Shown here in pieces: positions 47,871-61,219 of a DNA stretch of 64,000 nucleotides; within the stretch, counting starts at the first letter, position 1, and each line of letters begins with the position of its first letter. Where the stretch lies: positions 1,116,001 to 1,180,000 of the forward strand of contig JAQOTA010000065.1 of the NCBI GenBank assembly GCA_029532415.1, read 5' to 3'. The notes beneath the pieces were generated by a model, which worked only from the letters and a program-made list of their open reading frames with translations, was not told the origin of the DNA and made no database searches. The DNA is from Marasmius tenuissimus (lineage: Eukaryota; Basidiomycota; Agaricomycetes; Agaricales; Marasmiaceae). The position numbers were made by a program, and so were the translations under genes.

Positions 47871-48945
47871 ATGGAGCCAGAAAACTCAGGAATCCCCTCA
47901 CGTGGTACGCACCAGCTGATACAATTACTCACCAGTCCTCACCATTCCTATCTCTGTATCAGTTATCAAAGAATGTGGATTTCCTGTCGACATCGTCATC
48001 AAGTCGAAGGATGGCAGTCTTTTTGGAACACACACCAAGAACCTGGAGCTTTTCAATACCTCATTCCCGTCTCTCGACGTTGTCGCTCACCGAATCGAAG
48101 ATATCGTCCCCTTTGAAGAAAATGCAGATGTTGTGGAGATGTTTCTTCGGTTCTGTCACAACTATCCTTGCAGTCCGAAGGATATCGTCTCGTTGGGAGT
48201 GGATAGTGCTATCTCATTTCATAGAGCCGTACACAAATATCAAAATCACCATGCGCTGCGAGTGTGCGATGCTGCATTAGAGTGCGTTATAATTTTTTCT
48301 TCTCCTTGTGCTACATACTGTACTGTAAGCATTGGCCGCTGACAGCTTGTCATTTTTAGCGATCTCTGCTTGGAGTACGACGAGGACGCGATTAAGATCC
48401 TTCTCTACCGGATCATGTGCACTCTTATCCATGGTCCACTGGCCGGTCTCGACGACCTCATTCGTCGCGCCCTCACGCTATCCGTGGAACCTCCTGATAC
48501 GGCGCTTGAGACTTTGCTCACTTATGGAAAGGGATTTGAAGGCGGTATTCTTGCAACCTACGTGAGTGAACTGTTTCTCAATCTAGTACCCCGGTAACCC
48601 CTCCTCTTTCCTTCTCTTCAGGCTATTTACGCGGAAAAATGGCGAACATGCTACGAAAGATACCAACGTGTCGTACGCCAGGAGCTCGGGACCAACCCAG
48701 CGACCGACAGTCTCGAAAGGAAGGCTCTCAGGAAGCATCTCGAGATGAGTGCTCATCACATCCCGACTCTAGACGATATGTCCCATGCGCGGGATATCCT
48801 GGAGTTGGGAATACCTGACGAAGCTGATGTCAGTTATGCAGAAGTGTATATCGATTGGGACATCGACATGTGTGAGATTATTAGAGGTTATCCGACTTGG
48901 GAGGAGTGCGCGAATTTGTATAAGGCTCAGGCGTCGCGCACTTAG
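47871..48945 (+). CDS. BTB/POZ domain protein, copy 1
   Basis: Four exons (47871..47904, 47972..48281, 48360..48561, 48622..48945) encode 289 residues. The BTB fold begins at about residue 13 with CGFPVDIVIKSKDGSLFGTHTKN, followed by LFNTSFPSLDVVAHRIEDIV and FEENADVVEMFLRFCHNYP; a helical region follows. BTB domains dimerise and in many fungal proteins bridge to Cullin-3 or to transcription factors. Mushrooms carry large sets of such short BTB proteins without known partners. The 34-nt first exon is supported by frame and by the matching exon in copy 2. A tail-to-tail paralog ends 251 bp downstream. Confidence 0.82.
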
Positions 48946-49196
48946 TAGGTGAACCCTGCAGTGATGATTAATGGGAACGTGTACCGGTAGTAGCTTGTAT
49001 ATTAGAATTCTTTGTAGCTTGCGCCAGACCAAGGTCAAGATCATTTGGTGCAGATGGCCAACCAGATCCTCGACCAGGTATACCATAGTCGAATGCATCA
49101 AGTGAGGACCCGCGTTGATTATAACTACATACATACAAGCCAATGGGTGGCGGTGGCAAAACACATTGAAATCGGGCCTCTCTAGCTCCCGCATAG

Positions 49197-50247
49197 TCAC
49201 CCACGCAACGCCTGAGCCTTATATATGTTCGAGCACCCCTCCCAAGTCGGAAAAGCACTAATGACCCCATACAGATTCGAATACCAGTCTCCATACATTT
49301 CCGCATCATGATCAGACAGTGTCCCTAGGATACTCTCCACTTGGTATAAATCGTTTACGGCGGGTATGTGGTGGCCGGTCATTTCGAGGTGACCCCGTAG
49401 AGCACGCTCTTGGAGTCTGTCGTGTGATGGATTGGGCCTGAGCTGTTGAGATAAAACGCGTTGGTAGCGCTCGTAAATTGCTCGCCATTTCTCTGCGTAG
49501 ATGGCCTGTGGGGAAAAAGATTGAGTATTGAGACGATTCGGAGCGTTGGGGCGTTGACCGTTCTACTCACATAGATCGCAAAGATTTCGCCTTCATAACC
49601 TCTCCCGTAAGTGAGCAAAGTGGCGAGTGCCGTTCGAGGGGGTCTCACGGAGAGCGTGAGGGCGCGGCGAATGAGATCGTCGAGATGTTCTAGTGGACCA
49701 TTGACGAGTGTGTGTAAGGTGCGGTAGAGAAGAATCTTAATTGCGTTGTCGTCTGACTCCAGGCAAAGTCCGCTATGGACCGGGAAATTCATTAATGAGA
49801 AGTTCGATACGGAAGTAGTTCTACGCACTTCAGCGCGGTATCACACGCCCGCAAAGCGTGGTAGTTCTGATACCTATGGACTGCTTTATGGAGCGAGATA
49901 GCGCTGTCAACACCCAAAGAAGCGATATCCATCGGTCCAGAAGGGTGGTTATGACAGAAACGGAGAAACATATCGACGACATCGGCATTTTCCTCGAAGG
50001 GTAAGACATCCTCGATTCGATGAGCGACAGAGTCGATAGATGGGAATGAATTGTTGAATAGCTCGAGGTGTTTCGTGTGTGTGCCAAAGAGGCCACCGTC
50101 TTTTGACTTGATGACGATGTCAATGGGGAATCCACATCCTTCAATACCTGGATTTCAATTTCAGCGTGGCAAGAGTGTTCGCAAGCAAAAAATGAGCCAT
50201 GAGGCCGAAGTGTACTTACCACACGGAGGTATCCCTTGGGCCTCCAT
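49197..50247 (-). CDS. BTB/POZ domain protein, copy 2 (inverted paralog)
   Basis: Four minus-strand exons (50247..50220, 50147..49829, 49772..49571, 49505..49197) encode 285 residues with the same intron positions as copy 1. The BTB part reads CGFPIDIVIKSKDGGLFGTH, LFNNSFPSIDSVAHRIEDVL and FEENADVVDMFLRFCHNHP. The C-terminal ends (SAFPTWEGCSNIYKAQALRG here, RGYPTWEECANLYKAQASRT in copy 1) are also related. The pair arose by an inverted duplication, since the genes converge with only 251 bp between stops. Divergence is spread over the whole length and no break is visible, so both are probably functional. Confidence 0.82.
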
Positions 50248-51011
50248 CGTGTGTTGGTAAGTGCGAGGCAGGGGTTGAAATTTGGAAGGTTGTCGGAGTT
50301 GTTGGCTCAGGAACGCTCTCTCTTATACTCATAGCGATCTATCTTCTCTTCATCTCCGAAGTCGCGCCGTTTGTGCTCTGTTTGGCTTCTGATATGAGAA
50401 TCATGGAAATTCTTTGAGGAAATGAACTCAGTTCCGTACCGAATAGATTTGCGCTCACAAAGGGCCTAGGTCTGAGCAAGTAGTCCTCGGAAATTTTTTG
50501 ATCAAATGTGGGCTGACCATTCTGAAGACGAATGAAATGGCGCAGTTGGGTCATTGTTGTAGAGACATGAGGTGAGGTGTGCACCGTGAGAAAAATTCCT
50601 TGGACCAGGGACCCACGTGGACCCACTTCCATATTCGGATTGAGCCGGACCCTGCCACTGGTTAGCTACAAGTTAAAGCATGCCGAATAGGTGGCCTGCA
50701 CTCGACGCGCCCACCAGATGATAATCTCGGGTACGTCTGGTCCTAAATTGTCAGCTGGTTGCGGCTATTCTTACTCTTAACCCGTTATTTACGGCGGTAC
50801 GGCGCAACGGGTCCAAGGTGTTGACTGGTGTACAGATAATGTCCAAATAATTCTTGCCTGACTTTGGGGCACGCAACTGAAAACGGGCGCCTTGTGTCCG
50901 AGGTCGCAACCATATAATATAATCTTGACTTGTGACGTCCATGATTATTGCACTACTCACATTCATCTAAAAGATCCCATCAAACTTTTGCTTCCTCTCC
51001 GACTTGACTGC
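50248..51011. other. Intergenic region, BTB copy 2 promoter and MDR copy 1 3' flank
   Basis: This 764-bp stretch has only short, unconvincing frames. I see no repeat, RNA gene or TE end. Confidence 0.45.
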
Positions 51012-52417
51012 TCAAGCCACCTTAATCACCACCTTCCCGACATGCTTCTGTGACTCGAGATGTTCAAAAGCCTTCACCGAGTCCTCAAATGTGAAGACTT
51101 TGTCAATGACCGGCTTAGTGATCTCCGGTCGGGAAGCTATCAACCGATTCATAGTTTTGAAACTACAATCAATGCGTGTGAGGTTTCCTAGCTACAGGGA
51201 AGAGCAAAACTAGGGACGTACGATTCAACTGATCCGATTTGAATCCCTCTCACGTTCAATTGCCTCGACATGATAGCGATAATCAGGCTGGCGACTTGAG
51301 CTCCAGCTTCGTTCTGTTCGTGTTCAGTCCATGGAGATGGTAAGTAAAGACCGTGGCCAGACACACACCATGTCAAGAAATCCAATGATACTGATAAACC
51401 CAGACCGCCTGGTGGCTTGCAACGACTTGACCAACGTTCCGGGACCACCGACTTCGATTGTGTAGTCTACACCTCGGTCGTTGGTAATTTTCAAAACTTC
51501 TTCGTGCCACTCTGGTGTTTTGACGTAGTTGATGAAATGGTGGGCTCCTAGCTTTTTCGCGATGGCGAGTTTGTCGTCCGACGAGGAGGTGACTATCACA
51601 GTCGCTCCGGAGGCTACGGCGAATTGGAGAGCGAAGCTGATTGAATGTTAGATGTGGATAAAGAGACGGGTGATAAAACGCGTGCGTACATGGAAACACC
51701 GCCAGTGCCCTGGATGAGGACTGTATCTCCAGCTTTGATAGGGACAGGATCGGTGAGAGCGTTGTAGGCCGTTACGGCCGCGCAAGGTAGAGTAGCCCCT
51801 TCTTCATACGATAGATGTTCGGGAATCGCGACCAAGGACTAACAAAATTCGGTGGCAGTCAACTAGTTGTTTGAATAACAGGCCTCGGGGTCAGACTCAC
51901 GTATTCCTTGAAAATCTTGTATTGGGTGAGAACGCCATCTACCGCTCCCGCTCCCAGAGCACTGCTGGTGCTCTTGGCTGTAACGGGCCCATGCAAATGT
52001 TCCGGTGTGAAGTTGGCACAGACGCGATCGCCTGTTTTCCATTCGGTTACTTCGTTGCCTGTGGCCACAACTTCACCGGCCATGTCGGAGCATGCGATTA
52101 GTCCGTCCTTGGAGGGACTATGTAAAGGGGAGTCAAGACGAAATGGATTTTGAATGATAAACTAGTACGCTACCCTGGATACATCCCTGTGGAGATTACC
52201 AGATCTCTGTAGTTGAGGGAAACGGCGTGGACCTTGACTAGGACTTCGGTGGATTTGAGAGATGGCAAGTCGACGTTCTTGAAGGCCAAGTTTTGGTAAC
52301 CTGCTCCGATCTGATAGTAACAAATATGTAGATCAGTATGAGATCGTTGAGGTGACAGCAAGTAGGTTGGGTGACCTTTGGGTGGTAGGCAGCACGGGTT
52401 TGAGTGGGGAGGGTCAT
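51012..52417 (-). CDS. Zinc-lacking MDR oxidoreductase (quinone oxidoreductase / alcohol dehydrogenase-like), copy 1
   Basis: Seven minus-strand exons (52417..52376, 52310..52174, 52117..51901, 51838..51690, 51636..51369, 51313..51222, 51162..51012) encode 351 residues. The GroES-like domain has [11 protein letters not shown] where zinc enzymes have a Cys-Gly-Thr-Asp ligand site, then [11 protein letters not shown] and [10 protein letters not shown]. The Rossmann domain has the cofactor loop QGTGGVS(I)FALQFA and [21 protein letters not shown]; the SSSDDK loop suggests NADPH rather than NADH. The lack of zinc ligands points to a reductase acting on quinones or activated double bonds rather than a true alcohol dehydrogenase. 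An inverted paralog lies at 61775..63198. Confidence 0.86.
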
Positions 52418-53243
52418 GATTTGGGTGGAGAACTTGAAGGAATGGATAAACATACGTCTCACAAATTTCTTTATAGTTCTTTCTTCGGAACGTATCCGGG
52501 CTTGATGGCGAAGCGCCAGACTCAGGCCATACGAGATAGATGAGCTTGGATGAGTGATACAATTGAGTGTCCTTACTAATCGTCGATAATCGACCGGTTC
52601 AGTCGGGAAAAGGCCCTGGAGGAGTCTACTTACTGTAAATGTATGAGTGACCGGCGGGTTCGCAGACGGGCATTTGAGCAAAGGGGAGTAGTTGTTATCA
52701 GCTGAGATGTTTCAAGGCGATTTGTGCATTTCCATACTGCCGCCAGTTTGCGCGCGGCAGGCTGATGGAAGGCTGACCACAAGAACTCGATGAGGATGTC
52801 TCTAGTCATTTTTTGAGTTCATTCTGAATATTCGATGGTTTTCTGTAGTGGGCCACAATGCTGCCTGATCAGTCAGAAAGTAAGTGCTAGAACTCTGAAC
52901 GATGAAGAATCTGACTTACCCTCCCGAGTGCCAACCGTCGCGGTCGGCCCGTTATATGCATGGAACTTTCACCATCTTCCGACAACTTGGCGTCTTTGGA
53001 AAAGTACTTCCCGGCTGGGCGACGGAACATGAACCTTCCTCCCAATCGCGAGCTTGTTCCATGGCCATGTACTACCATTCAATAGCTGTCGATTCTTCCA
53101 GTTCAGACCTTGGCTCGGTTTTGTGGACTATTGGAACGATCCATTGAGTCAAAATGTTACAGACAACACGTACTCGAGGTGACAGTTAGACAGGCAAAGC
53201 AGAAATAATGGAGGAAATAGATGGTAAGCAAAACAGACGATTG
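52418..53243. other. Intergenic region, MDR copy 1 promoter and ASF1 3' flank
   Basis: This 826-bp region shows no supported gene. Several short frames on both strands lack any recognisable motif. Confidence 0.45.
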
Positions 53244-54037
53244 TTATGACGAGGGGTCCTTTGAATCTACAGCCATGGAGTCGTCTTCATTGTCGTCGGG
53301 CATGTCGTCCGCGGAGGGTACAGCAGCGGAGTTTATCGCGCCAGTAGTCAACGCTGCTGCTCCGCCAGGGCCTTTTGTTTGTGGCGTTACATCCCTAAAT
53401 GGCGTTGGAACTGTCAACAAAAGGGGATCTTCCCATTTGTGCCTCGAAGTGAACGCACCATTTTATCTGAAACCTCGTAACTCTCGGCTTCTTGTTGATA
53501 TCTCTTATGAGTTTGTCCACGGCAACCTTTGCCGGAGGGTTCTCTTTCATCTCCTCGTTATCGTATTCTGTGTTCTGGTAGTATCCCACCCGTACGAACT
53601 CTTGTTCCTTATAGCTGCCTGTCAAGATCAACGCGGATACACCCAGTAGGTCTTCTGGAGGGACTTTGGCGTGGTCGGGTGAGGAACCTTCGAATTCGAA
53701 CACGTTAGTGCCGATGGGTACGGGGCCAACAAGACAGTCGTCGAGTTCTTGGTCGAGTTCTTCGTTGCCCGGGGATGAGACGTATATCAGCTTCCATTCG
53801 AGGTCTAATATGGGCGGGTTTGGGTGAGAAAAACGCGTGATAAGAGGGTGGAGACGGACCATCTGGGAGAGTCGCGATACATTCAAAGGTGACGCGAAAG
53901 TGGTACGGGTCTGAGAACCGGGCTGGGTTGTTGAGGAATTCGACGTCCTGTAAGAGACAAGTTGAACGCGTTTTTGTGAGTAAATTTGAAGAAAAATCAC
54001 AAGATTGGAGACGTACACGTATAGTTACGATGGACAT
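53244..54037 (-). CDS. ASF1: Histone chaperone ASF1
   Basis: Four minus-strand exons (54037..54017, 53947..53860, 53804..53459, 53394..53244) encode 201 residues. The family's immunoglobulin-like core is plain: MSIVTIR, VEFLNNPARFSDPYHFRVTF, DLEWKLIYVSSPGNEELDQ, LDDCLVGPVPIGTNVFEFE, PDLLGVSA-type LLGVSALILTGSY, VGYYQNTEYDNEE, and INKKPRVTRFQIKW. It binds the H3-H4 dimer and hands it to CAF-1 or HIR during replication-coupled and replication-independent assembly. The tail after about residue 155 is short and acidic (DDMPDDNEDDSMAVD), as in other fungi. The last acceptor at 53395 was preferred because the alternative 46 nt earlier in the intron gives an immediate stop and loses this acidic tail. 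Confidence 0.95.
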
Positions 54038-54416
54038 GGTGTAGTGGCAAAAGGAAGGGTGAGAGCAGAGCAAAGGGCAGAACTGACGACCGGCGATTGG
54101 CCCACTGTACTGTACAGACTTCGGGCCGTGACTTGCCTGAATTGGCAAGTGTAAAGGACCACGTGGTGGGACTTGCCTCCGGATGAGCGTGATTTCGGCG
54201 GTCGCTTTTTGTTCTCAACATTGACAACGCCAACGGCTACGAATTTTCACGACTTCGTTCCAGTTCACGTTCAAACAAACGTCTTCATCTTCATTTTTCG
54301 TTCTCCAATTTTCTGTTATTCATTTACTCGCTTGACGCTCTTATTATGTCCTTTGGCTCTCTGGCTTTCACTGGCTTTGTTTGAATAGTTCTTGTTCCGT
54401 TTGTTCTGTCTGTATC
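54038..54416. promoter_or_regulatory. Shared divergent promoter of ASF1 and the RasGEF gene
   Basis: The two start codons are 379 bp apart and point away from each other. The interval contains no open gene. No consensus TATA box or ACGCGT box was found in it. Confidence 0.5.
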
Positions 54417-57400
54417 ATGTCACAACCAATACCGGTACCAACACCAGGCCCGTCTACCTCACCAGAATCCCAATCCCAGTCATCACCGCACGGTTTACCA
54501 TTCTCACCGCCGCCACAACATTCTCCATCACAATCACCTCCTCCTCCACTGTCTCCTGCGATACGCCTCCCCATTCGAGCCCCATCTGCATCGGCAGACA
54601 ATTCGAGGCTCAAGTTTGTCTGGCCCGAGAACGATGAGGCAGCAAGGTCGTTTGCTGCTGGCTTCCCAGCTGAGCATGCTTCGGCTGATTTCTCGATTGC
54701 CCGTATGTTCCCACTGTGTATTTGTTATGTGACTCAGACTAACCAATTCATTCTTACATTTGATAGCCGATGGGTCTTTCGTCGAGACGTCTTCTGGAGC
54801 AGCAGCGATGGAGTTGAAGAGAAAATACGATAGTGAACTTGGCCGTAATGCAAGCATGAAGACCCCGTATGCGATCACTGCGTTCATCAACCAGCATGGG
54901 AGAAGAATGTTTAGGATTGGGTGAGTCTGACTCTGAATGTTATCCCAGTCTATTTCACTCACCTCTCTTCGCAGTCATCGAGATTTGTCTGCTCCAGCGA
55001 CAGCAGGGCACACAGCCGAAGACCAAATCATCAATCGTGCTTCCTCTTCATCGTCCGCCAACCCTCACGGTCCTTTCACGTCTCTATCTACCCATGCATC
55101 ATCCACAACCACATCCAACAGACGACGGTCCGGGCGGCTCAGCATGTTCCTCCGACCTCAACAAAATTCCAACGGTAGCAGTTCAACCACAACGAGACCC
55201 ATGTACTACTCAACCAAGAACAAGAACAAACTCCGCAAACCTCGCTCAAATCCCGATCTACAACAGCCACTCCAAGCGACTTCCCCTACACGACCCACAA
55301 TCGGTTTACCGCCCTACGCGAGCACCACTTTACCCGGACCGATGAAGAAAAAGTCGACTGGGGGGAGAACTCATTCATTGAGCGTCACGGCGATTGATCA
55401 GCAACATCGACAACACCCACATCCGCATTCTCATTCACATTCTCATATCCCGTTCCAAGTTGGGTCGTTTTTGTATACGGCACCTTCGGCGACGGCGTCC
55501 ACGTCTGCGTCTGCGTCGTCATCTCAGTCTGGATTTGATACGTTGAGTCCTCCTAGGCATCCTCATCAGTCACAGTCGGGAGAGATGCAGAGGAAGGGAG
55601 ACGTATTTGGGGAAGTGATGAATTGGAATTTGGCGACTGCTGGACATGGGTATGCGTATGGGAGGAATAGAGATCGAAACAATTCGACTACTTCGTCGAT
55701 GTCGATGGCTGCGACGGCTGGAGGGTCCTACATATCACCTTCGTCACTCTCCTCTTCGATATCGTCTTCGAGATCGAGTGTTGGAGTTGGAGTCGGAGAG
55801 TTTGGAGAAGTGATTCAGCCTCATGAAGGTGGTGGGAGGTCTCAGAGAAGTGGGAGCAATGCGACGGATCATTCGACCCCTTCGCCGCAGATTCAACATT
55901 CGCAGTCTTCCCAGTCCCAGTCCCAGTCGCAAGTGATACCGAGGCCGTTTGGGAGCAATGTGACGTTTGAACCGAGGTGGAGACCGAAACAGAGGCAACA
56001 ACAACAACATCGGAGGGGGAGAAATTCCGTCTCGAATAACTATCGGGGGTACGGAGATGGATACGGGACACCGCCTCCACCTGTACCTTCCTTGCCCTCA
56101 CTGCCTTTCAGTCAAGACGCAGGTCCATCATTTAGCATCGGAGTCGGAATCGGAACACCCACATCGAACCGCACCGAGGAACGACGACGAAAGAGTCAGA
56201 GTTGGTCTGGAGTAGGAGCGGATGCGGATTCGGACGATATGACGAATAGTGGGACGGGGCTTTCGAAAGATACGGGGTATGTTTCTGAGAGTGTTTCGGT
56301 TGATGGGGAGGAGGAAGGGAGGGAAGAGTTTGAGCTTTGGAGTGCGTATTTTGATACGCATATTCCGAGTGGTGGGCAGCCGCTGTCGTCGTTTACGACT
56401 AGGTTGAATGGGGTTGGGGGGTTGGAGTTGGGTGGAAAGGAGAAGGATGGGGATTCGGAGAGTGATGTGCCGAAGGTTCAGGTTAACGGCGATGGTGCGA
56501 GTGCTGGGGAGGTGCAAGGTGATGGGACGAATGGCAAAGGGAAAGCTCCGCAGCGAGGTCAGGATGGGGAGGAAGAATCGGATTATTCGATATTCCTACG
56601 ACAGGAAGGCATGAGCTCAAGGTTACGAGCTATGCCTTCGTTGGATTCAGTGATGACCGCTCGGCAGGGACAAGGCGCGCGTCGGAGGTCTTCTTCCGAG
56701 AATCTGAACTTCCGAGTTCGACGGCGGAGAGTGGGTAAAGTGGACGAGGGAGAGGAAGCGTACGCGGACGGGGAGGACTTTGACGAGGATGATATTGAGA
56801 CGCCTCCGAGGCCACCGTCGGCTATCAGGATGAGGAGACCTGACGAGGATGAGCCACCAAAGACGGACGGGGAGAGTCAGAGTCAGAGCCAGAACCAGAA
56901 TAGTCCAAGCCAGACCCATCAAATCCCTGCGATCCACGTCCAAAGCCACTCAATTTCCTCATCTTCCTCCACGTTCACGTCTACTTCTACTTCCACACGT
57001 TCAGACTCGGATGGCCAGTCTGTGACTATCTCTGATGACCTACACGTTGACCATGAATTCCCCAAGACGCCTACCCCGCCTGCTGCTCCCACTGCGTCCC
57101 ATCAGGTACATGTTCAACCGTTACCCAAGACGGCGATGCATACGCATTTTTCCACAGAGGTGTTTGATGTGTTGCAGACCTATCGTGGGTTACCACTTTT
57201 GGACCGGTTGGAGAAGCAAAAGTCAAAGAGGAGGGGAAGCCGGAGACGAAAGGGGAGACCTAGTGGCGCCTCTGCTTCTGCTTCGAGTACGAGCGGCACG
57301 GAGGACGAGGATGAGGATGGGTTTGAGATGGATGGAGAGGACGGGAGAGATGTGGATGGTGATGTTGAGGATGAGGATGGTGCTGATGACAGTGATGATG

Positions 57401-60400
57401 GGGAAGACGAGTGGGTTATCCGGTTGTCGTTGGAGGACGATGAGAGTGCGGCGCCGAGGAACGATCCCAGGTTTGTTATTTGGGGAGAGCTGCGCGACTC
57501 GAAGAATGACAATGGGGATGAGGATGATGGTATGAGGAGTTCTAGTAACGTGAGTCAGGTGGCTGGGAGTACGAGTCGGGCGAGCAGTATTAGCGTGGGT
57601 GGTGGGTCTGAGAGTGTTAGTCTGCCTGGGGGCGGGAGGAGCAGAGGGGGCAGTCTGAGTAAGAGAAAGGTGAAGAAGGAGCTGAAGAAGAGGGAAAAGG
57701 AGGCGAGAAGTCGAAGTGGGTCTGGGACTGCTGGTGTTGGTGTGGATGGGATTCCGTTGCCCGGATCAAGTCAATCCTCAGACCACGGTGCAGAACCGAT
57801 GCCGACTGCACCGACACCTACGAGCCAAGACGGCGGCAAGGAGAAGAAGAAACAACTATTGGCAGCAACCATCGAGAGGTGGCTCGCTCAAGTCACGAGC
57901 GAGTTCAACTATGACGAGTTGTTGGTCTTCTTCTTGACGTACCGCACCTACATCAGTCCTCTTGACCTGGCGCATCTTTTCATCTGTCGCTTCCATTGGG
58001 CCGTTTCCGATTCGGAGTATGGTGCTTCTGGGAACACGGGTCCGGAAGTGAAACGAGTCGTTCGCCTGAGGACGTTCGTCGCGTTCAAGTTCTGGCTCAC
58101 CACCTTCTTCGTCATGGACTTCTTGAATAATAGGGAGCTGAGGGTGCTTCTCGCAAACTGGTTGAATGACTTCGTGAAAGACCCAATTTTGGAGAGGTAT
58201 CCGGATGCATTGGTGAGCTCTCTCTTCCATCTGACTACTTGGTGCTGTCGTATTGATCAACTGCCTGCGACAGAACATCGTGAAGAAACTCCGCAAGGTG
58301 GCCAAGGAGTGCAAACGAGCATGGGTGCCTCCGCCTCCGAAGAAGTCCCAAGCATCACCCACGGAGGCTAAGGGAGACAACTCTAACTTGACCTCTCCAT
58401 CATCCACCGCTTCTTCCTCCCTCCCTACTCCCGATGCCACCGAACCTCCCGGAAGAGAGCATCTCCTGGGCGAACGATTTGCTGAAGCGGCGTTGGCCCT
58501 CAAGAAGAACCGCGAGCAGAAAGAACGAGACGAAGATTCTGACGTCGATCTCGATTTCGTACCGGATCACGTAGCTGCCACCGCCGCGGGGCTTCACATT
58601 CAACTTGGCCCGACCGGGATACCGTTATCCTCGTTGTCCATTCTCCAAAGGACAGATTTAGCACCTGGGCCTTCGTCACCGGATGTGGAGGCATCGATGG
58701 CGCAAGATATTTCGTATCAACCGCTTCCTCCGTTGCATGGGAATTTGTTGTCGAAAGTGATGGGGAGACTGGGGAAGTTCAAGAGGGTCTTGAGGGACCA
58801 TCGCACGATGGGAAGGATGACAACGTATGGTGGGTATGGAGGAGATGGGTCTGGGATGGCACCAATCGGCAGTGACTTGAGGGGATATTCGGCAATCTCT
58901 ATGGAAAGTTACTCCAGGCTTGCGGTAGCCGACTCTTTGAGGAGTTCCACTCCGCATGCGACACAACAAGCTCCCGGTGTCCTTGTGAACGCTCCTTCAA
59001 TCTCGACGCTGCGGAATACAGAAACACAGGCCCCCCATACTCAGTCATCTCCAGCTGTACCAGGCGTGGAGATACAAACCCAAGATCAAACCCAGCGCCC
59101 TGTTTCACCGACTGCTTCTCTATCTGTATCAGTGGCTGGTAATCAACCCTCCGAAGAAGGATCTTCCACGGAAGACTCTGGCTCCTCCCAAGTCCCCTCC
59201 ACTCCCCGACATCCTGACGACACAGTATCCCTCGCGTCCCGTACCTCCTCCATCTCACTCGCCCGTACGTCCTCCACCGACTCATTTGGCGTACCACTTT
59301 CAGCGACCCGGTCGTCTGCGATGTTCCCTGCCTTCCGTTCTCCCTGGCAATTCGACGTCGTCTCGCTCGATGAATTATCAGATACTTCGTCGAATGAGGA
59401 TGACCCGGCTCTCCCACCTGGTCTGCCCGGAGCGCATAACTTCTTCAATCAGCATCAGAATAGGCCTCAGAGAAGGCTTCCTACAAGGAGAGTCATGGAA
59501 GTCACTAATGATGATCGGGGGACGGTATCGTCTATGGGCATCGTTTCGAGGCATTCTCATGCGTCCACGGCCTCTACCAGTTCTGTTGGGGGCGAAGAGG
59601 ATGCTGGACAAGGACTAGGTCGGGGAATCCAGCAGTGGCAGCTGAATGAGCTGGTGGACTCGTTGACAGATGACGAGGAACCCGGGGATGTGGAGGATGC
59701 GTTGAAGAGATTGGAGGGGCATATCAACCCTGTTAAGGTATTGGAGAAGGCGAATAAGGTGGAGGGGTGGGTGAGGACTATTAGGGATAAGCTTCAGGCA
59801 GGTGATTATGACGAGGATGAGCGGCCGAGATGGATGGATGAGGACGATGACGAAGAGAATGAACACGAGAGGGAGCAGGATACCCTGGAGGAGGTAGAAG
59901 GGGAAGAAAGTGCGGGGATTGCATTCGAACAACATACTGATGGCAATGGGAATGCGAGAATTGGCGAAGGTACGGGTGTCGAAGCGGTTAAGACACCGGT
60001 TGGTGCCATATTCCCACCACGCGGGGCGGCCACAACGGATGCCAAACCTGCTCCAGAGGATGTTGTTCCTATCGAGATTCTGCAGAGCAGGTTATCAGAG
60101 CTTCCATCCCTCATACCTAACCGACCCTCGATTTCGCTGCAAACCAGCCTCTCAGCGCGCCACCATTCCTTCGTCCTCGACTCTAGAGCAGACGTCCTCG
60201 CACAGTATTTCGCGGTGATTGATCGCGATTTGTTTTGCGCGCTCGGTTTTGACGAGCTACTGGCGGGAGACTGGATGAGTTGCGACGAGATCGAAGTGTA
60301 CAGTTGGAAGCAGTACATGATTGACTGCGCAAGGTGGAGAGCGGAATCCAGGTATCCTGAAAGGACAAGTGCGTTGGGGAACATTCGCGCGAGGTTCAAT

Positions 60401-61219
60401 CTTGTGGCGAACTTTGCAGTCTCAGAGGTTGTACACACACATCCCAGTGACCGCGTACAGGTGTTCGTGAAACTGCTTCATGTGGCTTGGGTGAGTAACC
60501 AGGTTTCTTTTTTGAGGTGCTGCCCTGAGTATTTCATATAGCGGTCGTACCATAGGAACAACCTGAACAACGTCGTTGCGATCATAACTGGATTGCAGAG
60601 CAAATGGGTTACGCAGGCGATGCGAAGGTCGATGTCTCGTCTATCATCGTGGGATGCCCGTATATTCCGAGACCTGAAGCTCTACATCGCCAACACCAAC
60701 TGCTTCCAGTACCTCCGCGAAGCTATTGAAAGGATCATGGATGCCAAAACCATCGACCCAACTGGCCACAGTTCCTCCGTCGTCAATGGTGCACACGCCG
60801 ATCAGTCAGGAAGAAACAGAGGCAGCAGAGGAACAGCACCCTCAGCGTGTATACCCTTCATTGGTATCTACCTCTCACAGCTCTACCAGCACCACCAACT
60901 ACCCGATCTCATCGATCCCACTGCCCCCAACGAAGCTGTTAGCATTGATCCTGTGACATCAAACCTCGAGCCCCCGGCTCATCCTGAAGTTTTCGATGCT
61001 CTCGCCCCCCTTCCATCCTCGTTACATCTGGAGCCGCTTATCAATGTGCAGAAGCAGCGGTTGATTGCAAGCGTCGTGAAGTCGTGTATAAGTGGCCAAC
61101 AGTTCGCAAGTAGGGTACGGTTCTCCGCGGATAACCCGAACATTCACAAGGCTTGCTTGGAGCTTCAAGCCTCCGATTCACAAACCCTCCAACGTGTTCT
61201 ACATTCCCTTCCTGGCTAG
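54417..61219 (+). CDS. Ras guanine-nucleotide exchange factor, 2,190 residues
   Basis: Five exons (54417..54702, 54767..54920, 54975..58212, 58274..60490, 60542..61219) stay in frame. The RasGEF N-terminal (REM) module is at about residues 1110-1226 (ERWLAQVTSEFNYDELLVFF, LTYRTYISPLDLAHLFICRF). The catalytic CDC25-type domain covers about 1825-2120 (SRADVLAQYFAVIDRDLF, NIRARFNLVANFAVSEVV, NNLNNVVAIITGLQS), with the helical pair after it. Nearly everything else is low complexity: Ser/Gln-rich (SQSQSQSQ), Asp/Glu-rich and Pro-rich stretches, which fits a large scaffold. It should load GTP on a Ras- or Rsr1-like GTPase at the membrane. The separated REM and CDC25 parts and great length recall the fungal Lte1/Bud5-type exchange factors, but which Ras it serves cannot be told. 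The 51-nt last intron was set by the HVAW-NNLNNVVA junction. Confidence 0.88.
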